Shown here: positions 53,141-61,783 of the stretch, piece after piece | How the letters are laid out: each line of letters starts with the position of its first letter | Numbering within the stretch: position 1 is the stretch's first letter | DNA from: Paracoccus zhejiangensis | Lineage (GTDB): Bacteria > Pseudomonadota > Alphaproteobacteria > Rhodobacterales > Rhodobacteraceae | Assembly (NCBI RefSeq): GCF_002847445.1 | Contig: NZ_CP025430.1 | Location: 1,674,001 to 1,738,000, forward strand | Length of the DNA stretch: 64,000 nucleotides | Direction of reading: 5' to 3' | Position numbers and translations under genes: made by a program | Notes under the pieces: generated by a model | The model's input: only the letters and a program-made list of their open reading frames with translations | The model's database searches: none | Told to the model about the DNA's origin: nothing

Positions 53141-55273
53141 TCATGTCTCGAAGAAGATCCCGGCTTCCAGTCCGAAGCGCAGGTATTCCTCAAGCCGGAT
53201 CCGCAGGTTCGCCTCGCGATGCGGGGCGGCAATCAGGTGCCATGCGCCCATCTCGCCCTCGTCCGAGGCGCCCATGCGGATCTCGGCGGGCGTGGCGCGG
53301 CGCAACTGGCAGAAAGCGGGATGGGACGCGGATTGCGCCTCGAAGCCGGGGCGCAGGCTGCGGCGGATGCGGGTGCGGATCAGCGCGCGCGCCGCTGCCG
53401 GGATCGGACCGCCGGCGGCCTCCTCGGCCAAGGCAATGGCGCTGTCGATGGCCAGCTGCGGCTGGCAGCGATAGCGGCGGGGGGTGATCGAGCCCTCGGG
53501 GACGAAGGAGAACCGCATGCAGCCCTGCTGGCGCCGGATGGCGCGGATGGGCGGGCTTCCGTCGGTGGTGCGGGCCTGCAGGATCGAGTCCGAGACCAGC
53601 GGGAAGCTGCGCGCGAGGATGCGGCCCAGCACGGTCGAGGCGATGATGGTCAGCGCAGCGCCCGGATCGCCCTCGCCCGCCGGTCCGGCGATGGCCAGCC
53701 CCTCGGCACTGTCGCGTGCCGGCAGGGCGGCCGCGGTGACGATGCTGTCGCGGATCGTGGCATTGGTGGTCTGGTCCAGACGCAGCGGGCCGGTGATGAC
53801 CTTATCCAGCAGCAGTTCGACCCCTGTGGTCGTCACCATGAGGCTCGTCGCGCCGGGGCTGGCGGGGTCGCCCGTCGCGGTGAAGGACAGGCCGGGGATC
53901 AGCGTCAGGTGGCGCAGCGTGACCGAGGCCGGCGAGGCGCCGTCGCCATTCGGCGCAATCTCGACCGGCTGGCCGTCGATGACCAGCCCGTCAAGAATGA
54001 TCCGCGCATCCTCACCACCCGACACCGCCACCGGCTGCGCGGGCCGCAGGATCGGGCGCTGGCCATTGGCGGCGCGCAGGATCAGCTCGGTCCCCGCCGT
54101 GGCGGTCAAGGTGATGTTCTCGGCAAAGATGTCCGATGTGGTGATCTCGACAATGCCGCCAAGCGGGGCTGCGGCGTCGAGGGCGCTTTGCACTGTCGGA
54201 AATTCGATCGTCGGGCAGGGAAAGATCGCCTGCCCCGGGTCAATGGTCAGGGTGGCGGCGCGATTATATTCCCCGCCGCCGATCCGGCCCGGAAAGCCCA
54301 GATGGAACGAGGCGGTGATGCGTCCGGCCTGATCGGCGGGAAAGGCGATCCGGCCCAGCATCGGGTCGACGCGGACCCGTGCGCCCGCATGGGGCGGATG
54401 GTTCCAGCCGGCTCCATCATCCGAGAGGTCACAGGCCTTGATCAGCGCCACCGGCACCGCCACGTCATCGACGAAGATCTGGAAGGCGCGGGGATACCAC
54501 AGGGCTGGATCGGCATCGAGCATCCGTCTTGTGATCGCCCCCGGCACATGTTCGGGGCGCGAGATCGAACCGATCCCGGCCTCGGGCGCGGGCAGGTTCA
54601 CCAGCTGCCGGTCGGCGCCGAGCGGATCGAAGCGCCAGCGCCGACTGTCCACCCGCGTCGCCGGCACGCGGGTTTGCGCCATCGGGATCAGCCGCCAGAG
54701 GAACAGGCCGATATTCGGGAAGCCGTGCCGGCCGCCGCTGGACCGGCGCGGCGGCACCTGCTGGATCGAGCGCATGTCGGCCAGTTGCGTCACCCGGTCG
54801 AACGCCCGTTCCACCGGCTCGAGCGGCAGGGGGTCGCGCAGGTCAGGGGCAAACGGGTGATCGGGCCGGACATGATTTATGCGCTGGCAGGTCGCCGTGG
54901 TCTGGAAATACTCGACCACATGGGCGGGCCAGCCGGTCACGTCGCGGGCCAGCGCCTCGAGCACCGCCGCCGTGCCCTTGCGGCGGCGATAGGCGATGGT
55001 ATTGGCGACCTCGGCGCGTGTGCCGACATCGCTGCCTTCGATCTGGTAGAGCGCCCGATAGCCGACGGTCTGGCCGATATAGGGCGCGGCCCAGTCCGCA
55101 CAGGTCTCGATGAAGAGGTTGTCGAGCAGCTGTTCGATGTTTTCCTCGACCACCGCCCCCTCGCGGGCCAGCACCGCCATCAGCGCGCGAAGCGGTTCGC
55201 CCTCGCCGGCATCGCGCAGCCGGTGGATGGCGGGCAGCAGGGTATACAGCGCCTCGGGCGTGATCCGGTTCAT
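53141..55273 (-). CDS. Phage tail protein I-like/beta-helix fusion (baseplate-fibre connector)
   Basis: A 710-residue protein. Residues about 1-170 resemble tail-protein-I-type baseplate proteins of contractile injection systems (YTLLPAIHRLRDAGEGEPLR, LFIETCADWAAPYIGQTVGY, then RRRKGTAAVLEALARDVTGW). Residues about 360-600 form a short parallel beta-helix (ADDLIL-like coils such as DARIILDGLVIDGQPVEI). The C-terminus (FCQLRRATPAEIRMGASDEG) is shared by such CIS proteins. It probably links the baseplate wedge to the outer fibre. It overlaps the upstream J-like gene by 4 bases. Confidence 0.72.
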   Translation of the reverse strand: MNRITPEALYTLLPAIHRLRDAGEGEPLRALMAVLAREGAVVEENIEQLLDNLFIETCADWAAPYIGQTVGYRALYQIEGSDVGTRAEVANTIAYRRRKGTAAVLEALARDVTGWPAHVVEYFQTTATCQRINHVRPDHPFAPDLRDPLPLEPVERAFDRVTQLADMRSIQQVPPRRSSGGRHGFPNIGLFLWRLIPMAQTRVPATRVDSRRWRFDPLGADRQLVNLPAPEAGIGSISRPEHVPGAITRRMLDADPALWYPRAFQIFVDDVAVPVALIKACDLSDDGAGWNHPPHAGARVRVDPMLGRIAFPADQAGRITASFHLGFPGRIGGGEYNRAATLTIDPGQAIFPCPTIEFPTVQSALDAAAPLGGIVEITTSDIFAENITLTATAGTELILRAANGQRPILRPAQPVAVSGGEDARIILDGLVIDGQPVEIAPNGDGASPASVTLRHLTLIPGLSFTATGDPASPGATSLMVTTTGVELLLDKVITGPLRLDQTTNATIRDSIVTAAALPARDSAEGLAIAGPAGEGDPGAALTIIASTVLGRILARSFPLVSDSILQARTTDGSPPIRAIRRQQGCMRFSFVPEGSITPRRYRCQPQLAIDSAIALAEEAAGGPIPAAARALIRTRIRRSLRPGFEAQSASHPAFCQLRRATPAEIRMGASDEGEMGAWHLIAAPHREANLRIRLEEYLRFGLEAGIFFET

Positions 55274-58053
55274 GCCATGATCTCCAGCTTGGCCAGCGGG
55301 GCGGGATCCAGTGTCAGGATCTCGGCCGGCAGCAGCCCCCCGCCCGGTCCGCTCCGCCCACCAAGCGAGACCAGCCGGTCATGGGCGATGGCGGCGGTCT
55401 GGGGCGCGGCGTTGCGGTAGAGCAGATCGACATCGATGGCCGCGACCCCGGCGACCTGATGGGCGGCCTGCGCCACCTCGCTCAGCTGGACCGATTGGGC
55501 GAAATCGCGCGCGGCGAAGGCGAAAGCGTCACGCAGATGCGCCTCGGTCGCGGCCAGAACCGTGTCGCTGTCATGGGCCGGATCGATCTTGACCCGCAGC
55601 CCCAGCCGGAAACTTGCCGGCGCATAGCTGAGCAGATCGACCGAGACCAGCGGATCGCCAAGCGCCCGGAAGGCCGCCAGCAGGTTCGCATGGGGGGCAG
55701 AGCCGGGCGGGATGGTCTTGCCGCCCTCGCCCGCCACCGTCACCACGATGCGCCTCAGATCGCCCTGCCAGATCCAGCGCGCCTCGGCCTTGGCGATGCC
55801 GGGAAAGCCCAGTGCGAAGTCGCGGTAATCGGTCAGCGACACCACCCGGCCCAAGGTCAGCGTGTGCAAGGGCGCATTGCGCCGCGCGTCGCTGGCGGTT
55901 TCGGCATCGACCCCGCCCGTCGCCGGCAGCGGATTGTCGGTTTCCTTCAGCCCCAGCGGGCGGTCCAGCGGCAGCTTCAACTGCCCGGCGCGCAGGTTCC
56001 CCGCCGCGCCAAGCCCGCGCGAATATTCGGCCTGAATATTGTCGCGGCCAGCCGGAGGACGCGCGCCCGACACCCCATCGCCGAATTCCACCACCGTTTC
56101 GCCCGTGTCGGTCAGCGAGGTCCGATAGACCCGCGCCGTTGCGCCCCGCTGGTAGAGATCGGACGCCTCGTCCCATTTCACCCCGTCGACCCTCAGGGTC
56201 AGGGTGCTGGCCACGCCGGTCTCGGTCGGGGCCTGACGCTGGCTGACCGGTGCCTGTTTCAGCAGAAATTTCTGAAACGGGCGCGCAGGATCGCCGCCGC
56301 CAAGGATTTCCACGCTGCCCTCGCCATGGGCGGCACGGGCGACATTGGCATGGATCACCACCGAAGCCCGGTCGAGCGCGGCACCCAGCGCGTCCTCGAG
56401 GATCAATGTGGAATGGCTGGCATCGCTCGCCTGCCCCTCGCGCAGCAGCACCGGGATCGCCAGCATCTCTGCATCCTCGGGGGCGGGAATGATGCGGAAG
56501 GCGGTCTCTTCGGCGATCACCCAGCCGCTGCGCCACTCGCCGTCGCGGACCGGCCAGAGGTTCGCGGGCGTGGGTCCGTCCATCAGCGTGATGCGGTCCC
56601 CGCGCAAAAGCTGCCCTATCCCGCCGTCGTCATAGCTGATGGCAAGCGTTTGCAGGACCAGTTCCAACACGGCACGCCGGCCCCGGACGATCAGCCGCCG
56701 GCCCTCAGGCAGGTCATCGACCCGGTTCGACAGCTCGATCTCGCTGCCGGTGATCCAGACCGTCTCTGGCGTCTCGGCCAGCGCGATCTCGGCGCTGCCA
56801 CCATAGGCTGCGATGCCGCGATAACTGGGCAGCATCAGCGCGAGGTTCGAGCCATTGGTATCCGTGTCGACGCGCTGCGCCTTGCCCGAGATGGCGAAGG
56901 CGGCGCGGCTGTCATCGCGGGTGGCACTGATGCGGAACGGCTGGGTCACGCCGTTCGGGCTGTCGAGCACCATCCAGCCCCCCGGCAGGAAGGTCTTGTA
57001 GAGATTATCCAGATGGATGCGGGTGGTCCCCGAGAAGGCAAAGACCCAATCCCCCGGCGCCGCCGCGCTGCCGCCGATGGTCGAGGGCGAGGTGGCGATG
57101 GGCGCGTCAGCATAGCCGAAACCCGCCCGCTGGTCGGCGGTCAGCACCAGAGGATGCGGAGCGTTGAAACCGAAAAGCGCCGCCCGGTCGCGCAAGTGGT
57201 GCAGCACCAGCCCCGGCGTTGGCCCGTCAGGCCCGCTGTCGACACTGTCCAGCGCCGCGTTCCAGGTGATCCGGGTGCGGCTGCCGTCGCGTGCCGGCTC
57301 GACCCCGGTGATCCGGCGCAGGTCCCAGAGCGGGGAATCATCGTCGAACCCGGCAAAGGCAGGGTCGCCCCTTTCGCGCGAGACGAAGAGGATCACATCG
57401 CCCACCGCCAGCGACGGCAGGCCCACAACCCATGCCGCGCTGTCGCCGTTTCGCGGCAGGCGCGGACGCGAGAGGCGCGGGGTGAGGCGGTTCCAGGCGA
57501 CGCGGGTGTCGAGATCGTCCATCGTCTCGAAGGTCTGCGCCACCTCCTCCGGCCCCGGCTGTGACTGCACCCGCGTCCCGGCGGGAACCAGAAGATCGGT
57601 CACATCCGGGGGGGCGCCCGGCGGGTCCTCCATCAGGATCACCAGATCGGTCTCGGCCGAGGCGCCCGGATGCAGGCGATAGCCGGTCAGCCGGCCCAGT
57701 TCCGCGACCGACAGCCGCTCGGTCGCGCTGCCCAGATAGGCCTCGTTCGCCAGCCGCTCTTGGTAGAAGGTCAGCACGTCGCAGGCCGCGGCCCAGGCAT
57801 CGATCAGCGCGATCGAGAAATCATCATCCGCGCGCGTGCCCAGCCCCGCCAGCGCCGGGTGGGCCGCCGAGGCAAGGCCGGTCAGCATCGAGGACTTGAA
57901 GCTGGCATGATCGCCGACGCGGAAGGCAATCGCGGTCAGGTTCGGGCGGTTCTCGGTCGGGCGCAGCGTCGACAGCTCGGTGCCATCGCAGCAGCCGCAG
58001 CCATCCCCCAGCGGCAGGTCGGGATGGCCGATGCGGATCGGTGCCTGACTCAT
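55270..58053 (-). CDS. J-like baseplate assembly protein 1 (TIGR02243-type)
   Basis: A 927-residue protein of the putative baseplate assembly group found in extracellular contractile injection systems. N-terminal features are GDGCGCCDGTEL and ALIDAWAAACDVLTFYQERL. The C-terminal half holds the baseplate-J core: VEFGDGVSGARPPAGRDNI, NPLPATGGVDAETASDARRN and VVSLTDYRDFALGFPGIAKA. It would form the wedge ring that triggers sheath contraction (gp6/Afp11 role). It overlaps the second J-like gene upstream by 4 bases. Confidence 0.82.
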   Translation of the reverse strand: MSQAPIRIGHPDLPLGDGCGCCDGTELSTLRPTENRPNLTAIAFRVGDHASFKSSMLTGLASAAHPALAGLGTRADDDFSIALIDAWAAACDVLTFYQERLANEAYLGSATERLSVAELGRLTGYRLHPGASAETDLVILMEDPPGAPPDVTDLLVPAGTRVQSQPGPEEVAQTFETMDDLDTRVAWNRLTPRLSRPRLPRNGDSAAWVVGLPSLAVGDVILFVSRERGDPAFAGFDDDSPLWDLRRITGVEPARDGSRTRITWNAALDSVDSGPDGPTPGLVLHHLRDRAALFGFNAPHPLVLTADQRAGFGYADAPIATSPSTIGGSAAAPGDWVFAFSGTTRIHLDNLYKTFLPGGWMVLDSPNGVTQPFRISATRDDSRAAFAISGKAQRVDTDTNGSNLALMLPSYRGIAAYGGSAEIALAETPETVWITGSEIELSNRVDDLPEGRRLIVRGRRAVLELVLQTLAISYDDGGIGQLLRGDRITLMDGPTPANLWPVRDGEWRSGWVIAEETAFRIIPAPEDAEMLAIPVLLREGQASDASHSTLILEDALGAALDRASVVIHANVARAAHGEGSVEILGGGDPARPFQKFLLKQAPVSQRQAPTETGVASTLTLRVDGVKWDEASDLYQRGATARVYRTSLTDTGETVVEFGDGVSGARPPAGRDNIQAEYSRGLGAAGNLRAGQLKLPLDRPLGLKETDNPLPATGGVDAETASDARRNAPLHTLTLGRVVSLTDYRDFALGFPGIAKAEARWIWQGDLRRIVVTVAGEGGKTIPPGSAPHANLLAAFRALGDPLVSVDLLSYAPASFRLGLRVKIDPAHDSDTVLAATEAHLRDAFAFAARDFAQSVQLSEVAQAAHQVAGVAAIDVDLLYRNAAPQTAAIAHDRLVSLGGRSGPGGGLLPAEILTLDPAPLAKLEIMA

Positions 58054-60572
58054 TTCCCGCCTCCCATCGTCACCTCGAGCGAACCGCGCTCGGGGAAGTT
58101 GCGGTCATTCTCCAACCGGGCGATCTCGAGCCTTCCAAAGGTCAGGACACCATCCTGTAGCGGCACGGTGGTGGTCGTGCCCCGGCGCCGGAACAGCGTG
58201 GCCTTGACCGAGGTGACGCCTTCGATCGCCATGACCCGCGCATAGATCGCGCTGAGATGGACCGGGGTGCCGAAGCTGAGCGCATCGGGATGAAAGAAGC
58301 CCGTCGATCCATCGGGATTGCGCGTGGCCGACAGCGCGCGCAGCACATCCTGCCGGACCTGTGTGCGGAAATGCTCGGGATGGGTGCAGACGAACAGCGC
58401 GATCTCCAGCGCGACGAAGCGCGGGGCGTCGATCTCGAGATCATAGCCGGCCATGCGCAGCCCGTTCAGATCCTCGCGCAGCTCGGCCTCGAATTCCGGC
58501 GTGACGGGCCGATTGCCGAAGCGGTCGACGGTGACGAAGACGGTGTGCCCATGGCCATTCCAGCGAAAGGTCGCGGCGGCGCGCTGCACGTCGCGGTGAC
58601 GCTCGGCCATCGCCGCGTAATCGGCCTCGGTCACCGCGCGCTCCTGCCGGCGATAGGCGAAGGGGGCGGCTTGCCGCGCCGCCTCCATCCCTTCGGGATC
58701 AATGCCGCCGCTGGCCGGCAGCGGGTTGCGGATGCCGGTGATCTGGCTGAAGCCGGTCAGCACATGGGCGATGGCATCGGCACCGACATTGCCGCGCCGG
58801 CCATTGCCGACGCGATAGGTCGCGGCGAAACCGGTGCCGCTGGCCGGGCGGCGGCCGTTCTGGTCATCGCCAAAACGCAGCCGGGCGCTGCCATCGGCCT
58901 CGGTCTCGACGGTGAAATGCCGGTCCTCGGGCAGCGATTGCAACAGGTCGGGCTGAGCCGACCAAAGCTCTTGTGCGGGGGCCTGACCCGAGAGCAGCCG
59001 GACCGCAGGCTGGCGCGCGCCAAGCGACAGGTTGGTGGCGGCAAAGGCCGAAGGCGCAGCAGCATCGAAGGGGGCGACCTGACTGACCGGCCCTTCGGCA
59101 AGGCGGGGGCGATAGCGGGGCGGCACGGCGACCGGCTGGGGATGATCACAAGGGGCATCCGAGCCTTCGGGGATCAGATGCAGATGCGGCGCCGGGACGC
59201 GGCCCAGATCCTCGCCCGTCACGCTTTGCCCGTGATCGGCCAGAAGGATGTTGCCAAGCGCATGGCTGATCCCGCGCTGCAAGCCGCCGCCTGCCGCCTC
59301 GTCCAGCCGCGCCGAGAGGCAGAAGGGAAAGGGCAACGCATCCTCTTCGGCCCAACGGATCTCGGTGATGGGCGCGCCTTCCAGATCGTCGGTCAACCCG
59401 GCCTCGACCGCCGTCAACCGCAGCGCGTGACGGATCGCGGGGTTGGCATCGGCGGCGCGACCGGTTCGCGGCCCCAGACGCTCCTCGAAGATGAGCACAT
59501 CGCCCACGACGAGATCGGGGATGTCCCCGGCCAGCGTCGCCCGCGTCGCGCCCTTGGGAAGGCAGCATTCCGCATCGGACCACTCGTGGAAGGCCATCGC
59601 GTTCAGCGACGGGTGCAGCGCCTTGTCGTGCAGCGCCTCGAAGACTGTGGGGCGCAGGTTCAGCGCATCGCGTTCGGCATTGCCCGACACAACCACCGGC
59701 GGAAAGCCCGGCAGCCGGGTCAGGAAGCGCGTGCCGGTTGGAACCGTGATCCCATCCACGCCGGTCGCCGCCTGAATCCAGACCCGCGCATTGGCGCCGT
59801 CATGCATCCGGTAATCGACCAGCCGCGCCAGCTTCTTTACCGAGCTGCGCAGCCTTGCCGTGGCCAGATAGGCTTCCGTCGCCACCGCGTCCTGCGCATA
59901 GGAGAGGCGATCGGCGGTATAGGCCAGCGCCTCGACCAGCGTGATGCCCAGATCGGCGGGCGAGCGTTCGCGCCAGTCGGGCATGATCTGCGCCATCCGT
60001 CCCAGCATCAGCCGTCGGAAGGACTGGTAATCCTTGGCCAGATAGCTGAGCGCGGGCGCCTCGGGCACCTCCTCGGGGCAGATCTCGGCGGGGGCGCAGT
60101 CGAAATCGGCGGGGCATTCGACCTTGAACGAGAAACTGACCTCGGACAGCACCCGGTCGATCCCCGCCGGCGGGCTGAGCGCGCCGGGCGAGGCGACCAG
60201 CCGCAGGAGATAGGGCGAGAAATCACCCGAGGAGCTTGTGCGCAGCACCAGCACCTGCGCCGGGTCGGGCAGAGTCGCCAGCCAGCCGATCAGCCCCGGC
60301 TCGGCCAGGGTGGCGTCGGGGGCATCGGCGCGGGTGACCCAAAGAAGCGTCACATCGGCGATCCGCTCGCCGCCCGAGAGTTCGAAATTGTCCAGCGTCA
60401 GCGCCGGGGCGGCATCGAGAAACCGCAGCAGCAGCGTGCGCTGCGCCGGGGTGTCCGAAGGGGCCTCGCGGTCCAGCACCTCGAGGAAATCGATGCCGTT
60501 GATCGCCATGCCCTCGCCGATCCGGGTCAGCACCCGTTCGCGGCGGCGGGGATCGCAGCTGTGATGGATCAT
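58050..60572 (-). CDS. J-like baseplate assembly protein 2
   Basis: An 840-residue protein, a distant paralogue of the next gene. It has the N-terminal motif YLAKDYQSFRRLMLGRMAQI, then LVEALAYTADRLSYAQDAVA, and the J core RLRFGDDQNGRRPASGTGF, NPLPASGGIDPEGMEAARQA and RAVTEADYAAMAERHRDVQR. The C-terminal domain ends with a helix-strand region (GTPVHLSAIYARVMAIEGVT) typical of gp6-type wedge proteins. Two such proteins occur in many eCIS (Afp11 and Afp12 positions). It overlaps the gp25-like gene by 4 bases. Confidence 0.82.
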   Translation of the reverse strand: MIHHSCDPRRRERVLTRIGEGMAINGIDFLEVLDREAPSDTPAQRTLLLRFLDAAPALTLDNFELSGGERIADVTLLWVTRADAPDATLAEPGLIGWLATLPDPAQVLVLRTSSSGDFSPYLLRLVASPGALSPPAGIDRVLSEVSFSFKVECPADFDCAPAEICPEEVPEAPALSYLAKDYQSFRRLMLGRMAQIMPDWRERSPADLGITLVEALAYTADRLSYAQDAVATEAYLATARLRSSVKKLARLVDYRMHDGANARVWIQAATGVDGITVPTGTRFLTRLPGFPPVVVSGNAERDALNLRPTVFEALHDKALHPSLNAMAFHEWSDAECCLPKGATRATLAGDIPDLVVGDVLIFEERLGPRTGRAADANPAIRHALRLTAVEAGLTDDLEGAPITEIRWAEEDALPFPFCLSARLDEAAGGGLQRGISHALGNILLADHGQSVTGEDLGRVPAPHLHLIPEGSDAPCDHPQPVAVPPRYRPRLAEGPVSQVAPFDAAAPSAFAATNLSLGARQPAVRLLSGQAPAQELWSAQPDLLQSLPEDRHFTVETEADGSARLRFGDDQNGRRPASGTGFAATYRVGNGRRGNVGADAIAHVLTGFSQITGIRNPLPASGGIDPEGMEAARQAAPFAYRRQERAVTEADYAAMAERHRDVQRAAATFRWNGHGHTVFVTVDRFGNRPVTPEFEAELREDLNGLRMAGYDLEIDAPRFVALEIALFVCTHPEHFRTQVRQDVLRALSATRNPDGSTGFFHPDALSFGTPVHLSAIYARVMAIEGVTSVKATLFRRRGTTTTVPLQDGVLTFGRLEIARLENDRNFPERGSLEVTMGGGK

Positions 60573-60931
60573 GACCCATCCCCCAGCCGGAAGCTGGCCG
60601 AGGCCTCGGCCCCGCTCCGCAACAGGCGATAGGTGATGGTGATGAGGATGGCGGCATCCACGGCCTCGGCCCGGATCTCGGTCACCTCGATCCGCCGCCC
60701 CAGATGCTGCTGCAGCGCCGCGCGGATGACGAATTCGGTGGTCGCGGCCTGTTCGGGGCTGACTGGCGCGAACAGCAGGCGATAGATGCCGGCGCCGAAA
60801 TCAGGGCGGTTCACCCGCTCGCCCGGATTGGTGAACAGGATCTGCTCGATCAGGTCGCGGATATGGTCGGCCTCGGACGTGCCCGAGGTTCGCTGGCTGC
60901 CGTCGAAATGATAGGGGAAATCAAGCTGCAT
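60569..60931 (-). CDS. GPW/gp25-family baseplate wedge protein
   Basis: A 120-residue protein of the gp25/IraD-like fold: HIRDLIEQILFTNPGERVNR and PDFGAGIYRLLFAPV, with the conserved PGER...PDFG motif of T4 gp25 and P2 gpW. It acts as a bushing between inner baseplate and sheath. Its ATG at 60931 follows the PAAR-like gene stop by 3 bases. The family match is strong. Confidence 0.93.
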   Translation of the reverse strand: MQLDFPYHFDGSQRTSGTSEADHIRDLIEQILFTNPGERVNRPDFGAGIYRLLFAPVSPEQAATTEFVIRAALQQHLGRRIEVTEIRAEAVDAAILITITYRLLRSGAEASASFRLGDGS

Positions 60932-60934
60932 GGC

Positions 60935-61255
60935 CTAGATCCCGATCACGCGGGTCTGCGCCTGCACCGGCACCAGCGGCGTGCCGGTGGGCGTGCAGAC
61001 GGAGGTAGACGACATCAGCACGGCGGGCGCGCCCTCGATCAGCACCCTTGTCGCGGCGACGACATAAGTGGCGGTCACGCAGGGGCCATTGCCCGCCGAG
61101 GGCACGAAGGGGCAGCCGGCCACGGTCCAGACCGAGCTCTGCGCCACCGCCGGCTGGCCAGACAGCAGCACCCGCGCCGAGGGCGTGGTCGGCAGGGCCT
61201 GCCCGCCATGCGAACACATGACGGTTGCGCCGAGATGCAGTATGGGTCCGCTCAT
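60935..61255 (-). CDS. PAAR-like spike-tip protein
   Basis: A 106-residue protein with a PAAR-like, Gly/Val-rich beta-prism pattern: GPILHLGATVMCSHGGQALP, FVPSAGNGPCVTATYVVAA and VLIEGAPAVLMSS. PAAR proteins sharpen the tip of the spike and often bind a metal through His/Cys (here HLG, CSHGG, CP, C in PCVT). It lies directly after the gpV-like spike gene (18 bases) in the operon, which supports the role. No toxin domain is attached. Confidence 0.82.
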   Translation of the reverse strand: MSGPILHLGATVMCSHGGQALPTTPSARVLLSGQPAVAQSSVWTVAGCPFVPSAGNGPCVTATYVVAATRVLIEGAPAVLMSSTSVCTPTGTPLVPVQAQTRVIGI

Positions 61256-61273
61256 CGCTCTCTCCCTTCCTCT

Positions 61274-61783
61274 TCAGATCACCACCAGCGCGCCATTGTT
61301 CACCGTGACCGTCGGGCCGGTCATGATGATCGAGGCGCCCTTGCCGTTCTGGATGTAGATGCCGGTGTCGTTCACGATCAGCGAGGCGCCGGTCGCGGTC
61401 TTGATGACGATGCCGCCGGTCGGTCCCGGCAGGTCAGTGACGGTGATGCCGTTCTGCAGCATGGTCTGGATGGTCACCGCGCTGAGCCCCGGCGGGGTCA
61501 GCTGGTGCAGCGCCGGAACCTCGGCCACGGTGCCATAGAAACAGCCGGTCCAGACCGGGTAATCGGGATCACCGCGCTCGAACTCGACCCAGACCCCGGC
61601 GCCGATCGGCGGCACCGCCAGCACCCCGGTCTGGATGCCCGACATCGGAAAGCAGGGCATCGCCCAGCTGGTCAGCGCCACCGAGCTGACATCGGGCACC
61701 ATCGCCTGAATCCGGCCGACCATCATCGGGTCGATGTTGTTGATGACCGTGCCGCGGAATTTGCCGAAGTATTGTTCGGTCAT
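61274..61783 (-). CDS. Baseplate spike protein (gpV/gp5 OB-fold, VgrG-like)
   Basis: A 169-residue protein. Residues 1-95 form the phage-V/gp5 OB domain (KFRGTVINNIDPMMVGRIQA, PPIGAGVWVEFERGDPDYPV, WTGCFYG). Residues about 110-169 are a short triple-helix-type beta spike (GIVIKTATGASLIVNDTGIY, IQNGKGASIIMTGPTVTV). It forms the central spike below the hub and carries the PAAR-like tip. In Afp/PVC this part is fused to the gp27-like part; here it is separate. Confidence 0.9.
   Translation of the reverse strand: MTEQYFGKFRGTVINNIDPMMVGRIQAMVPDVSSVALTSWAMPCFPMSGIQTGVLAVPPIGAGVWVEFERGDPDYPVWTGCFYGTVAEVPALHQLTPPGLSAVTIQTMLQNGITVTDLPGPTGGIVIKTATGASLIVNDTGIYIQNGKGASIIMTGPTVTVNNGALVVI

Noticed and set aside
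49367..55420. A 2017-codon open frame on the plus strand under the injection operon
   Set aside because: It is antisense to the beta-helix and tail genes, has His/Arg/Gln-rich composition typical of a reversed GC-rich frame, and matches no family. The minus-strand proteins have clear domains.
55381..60632. Plus-strand frames of 727 and 791 codons opposite the two J-like genes
   Set aside because: Shadows of genes with clear baseplate-J motifs; no ribosome binding sites or recognisable domains.
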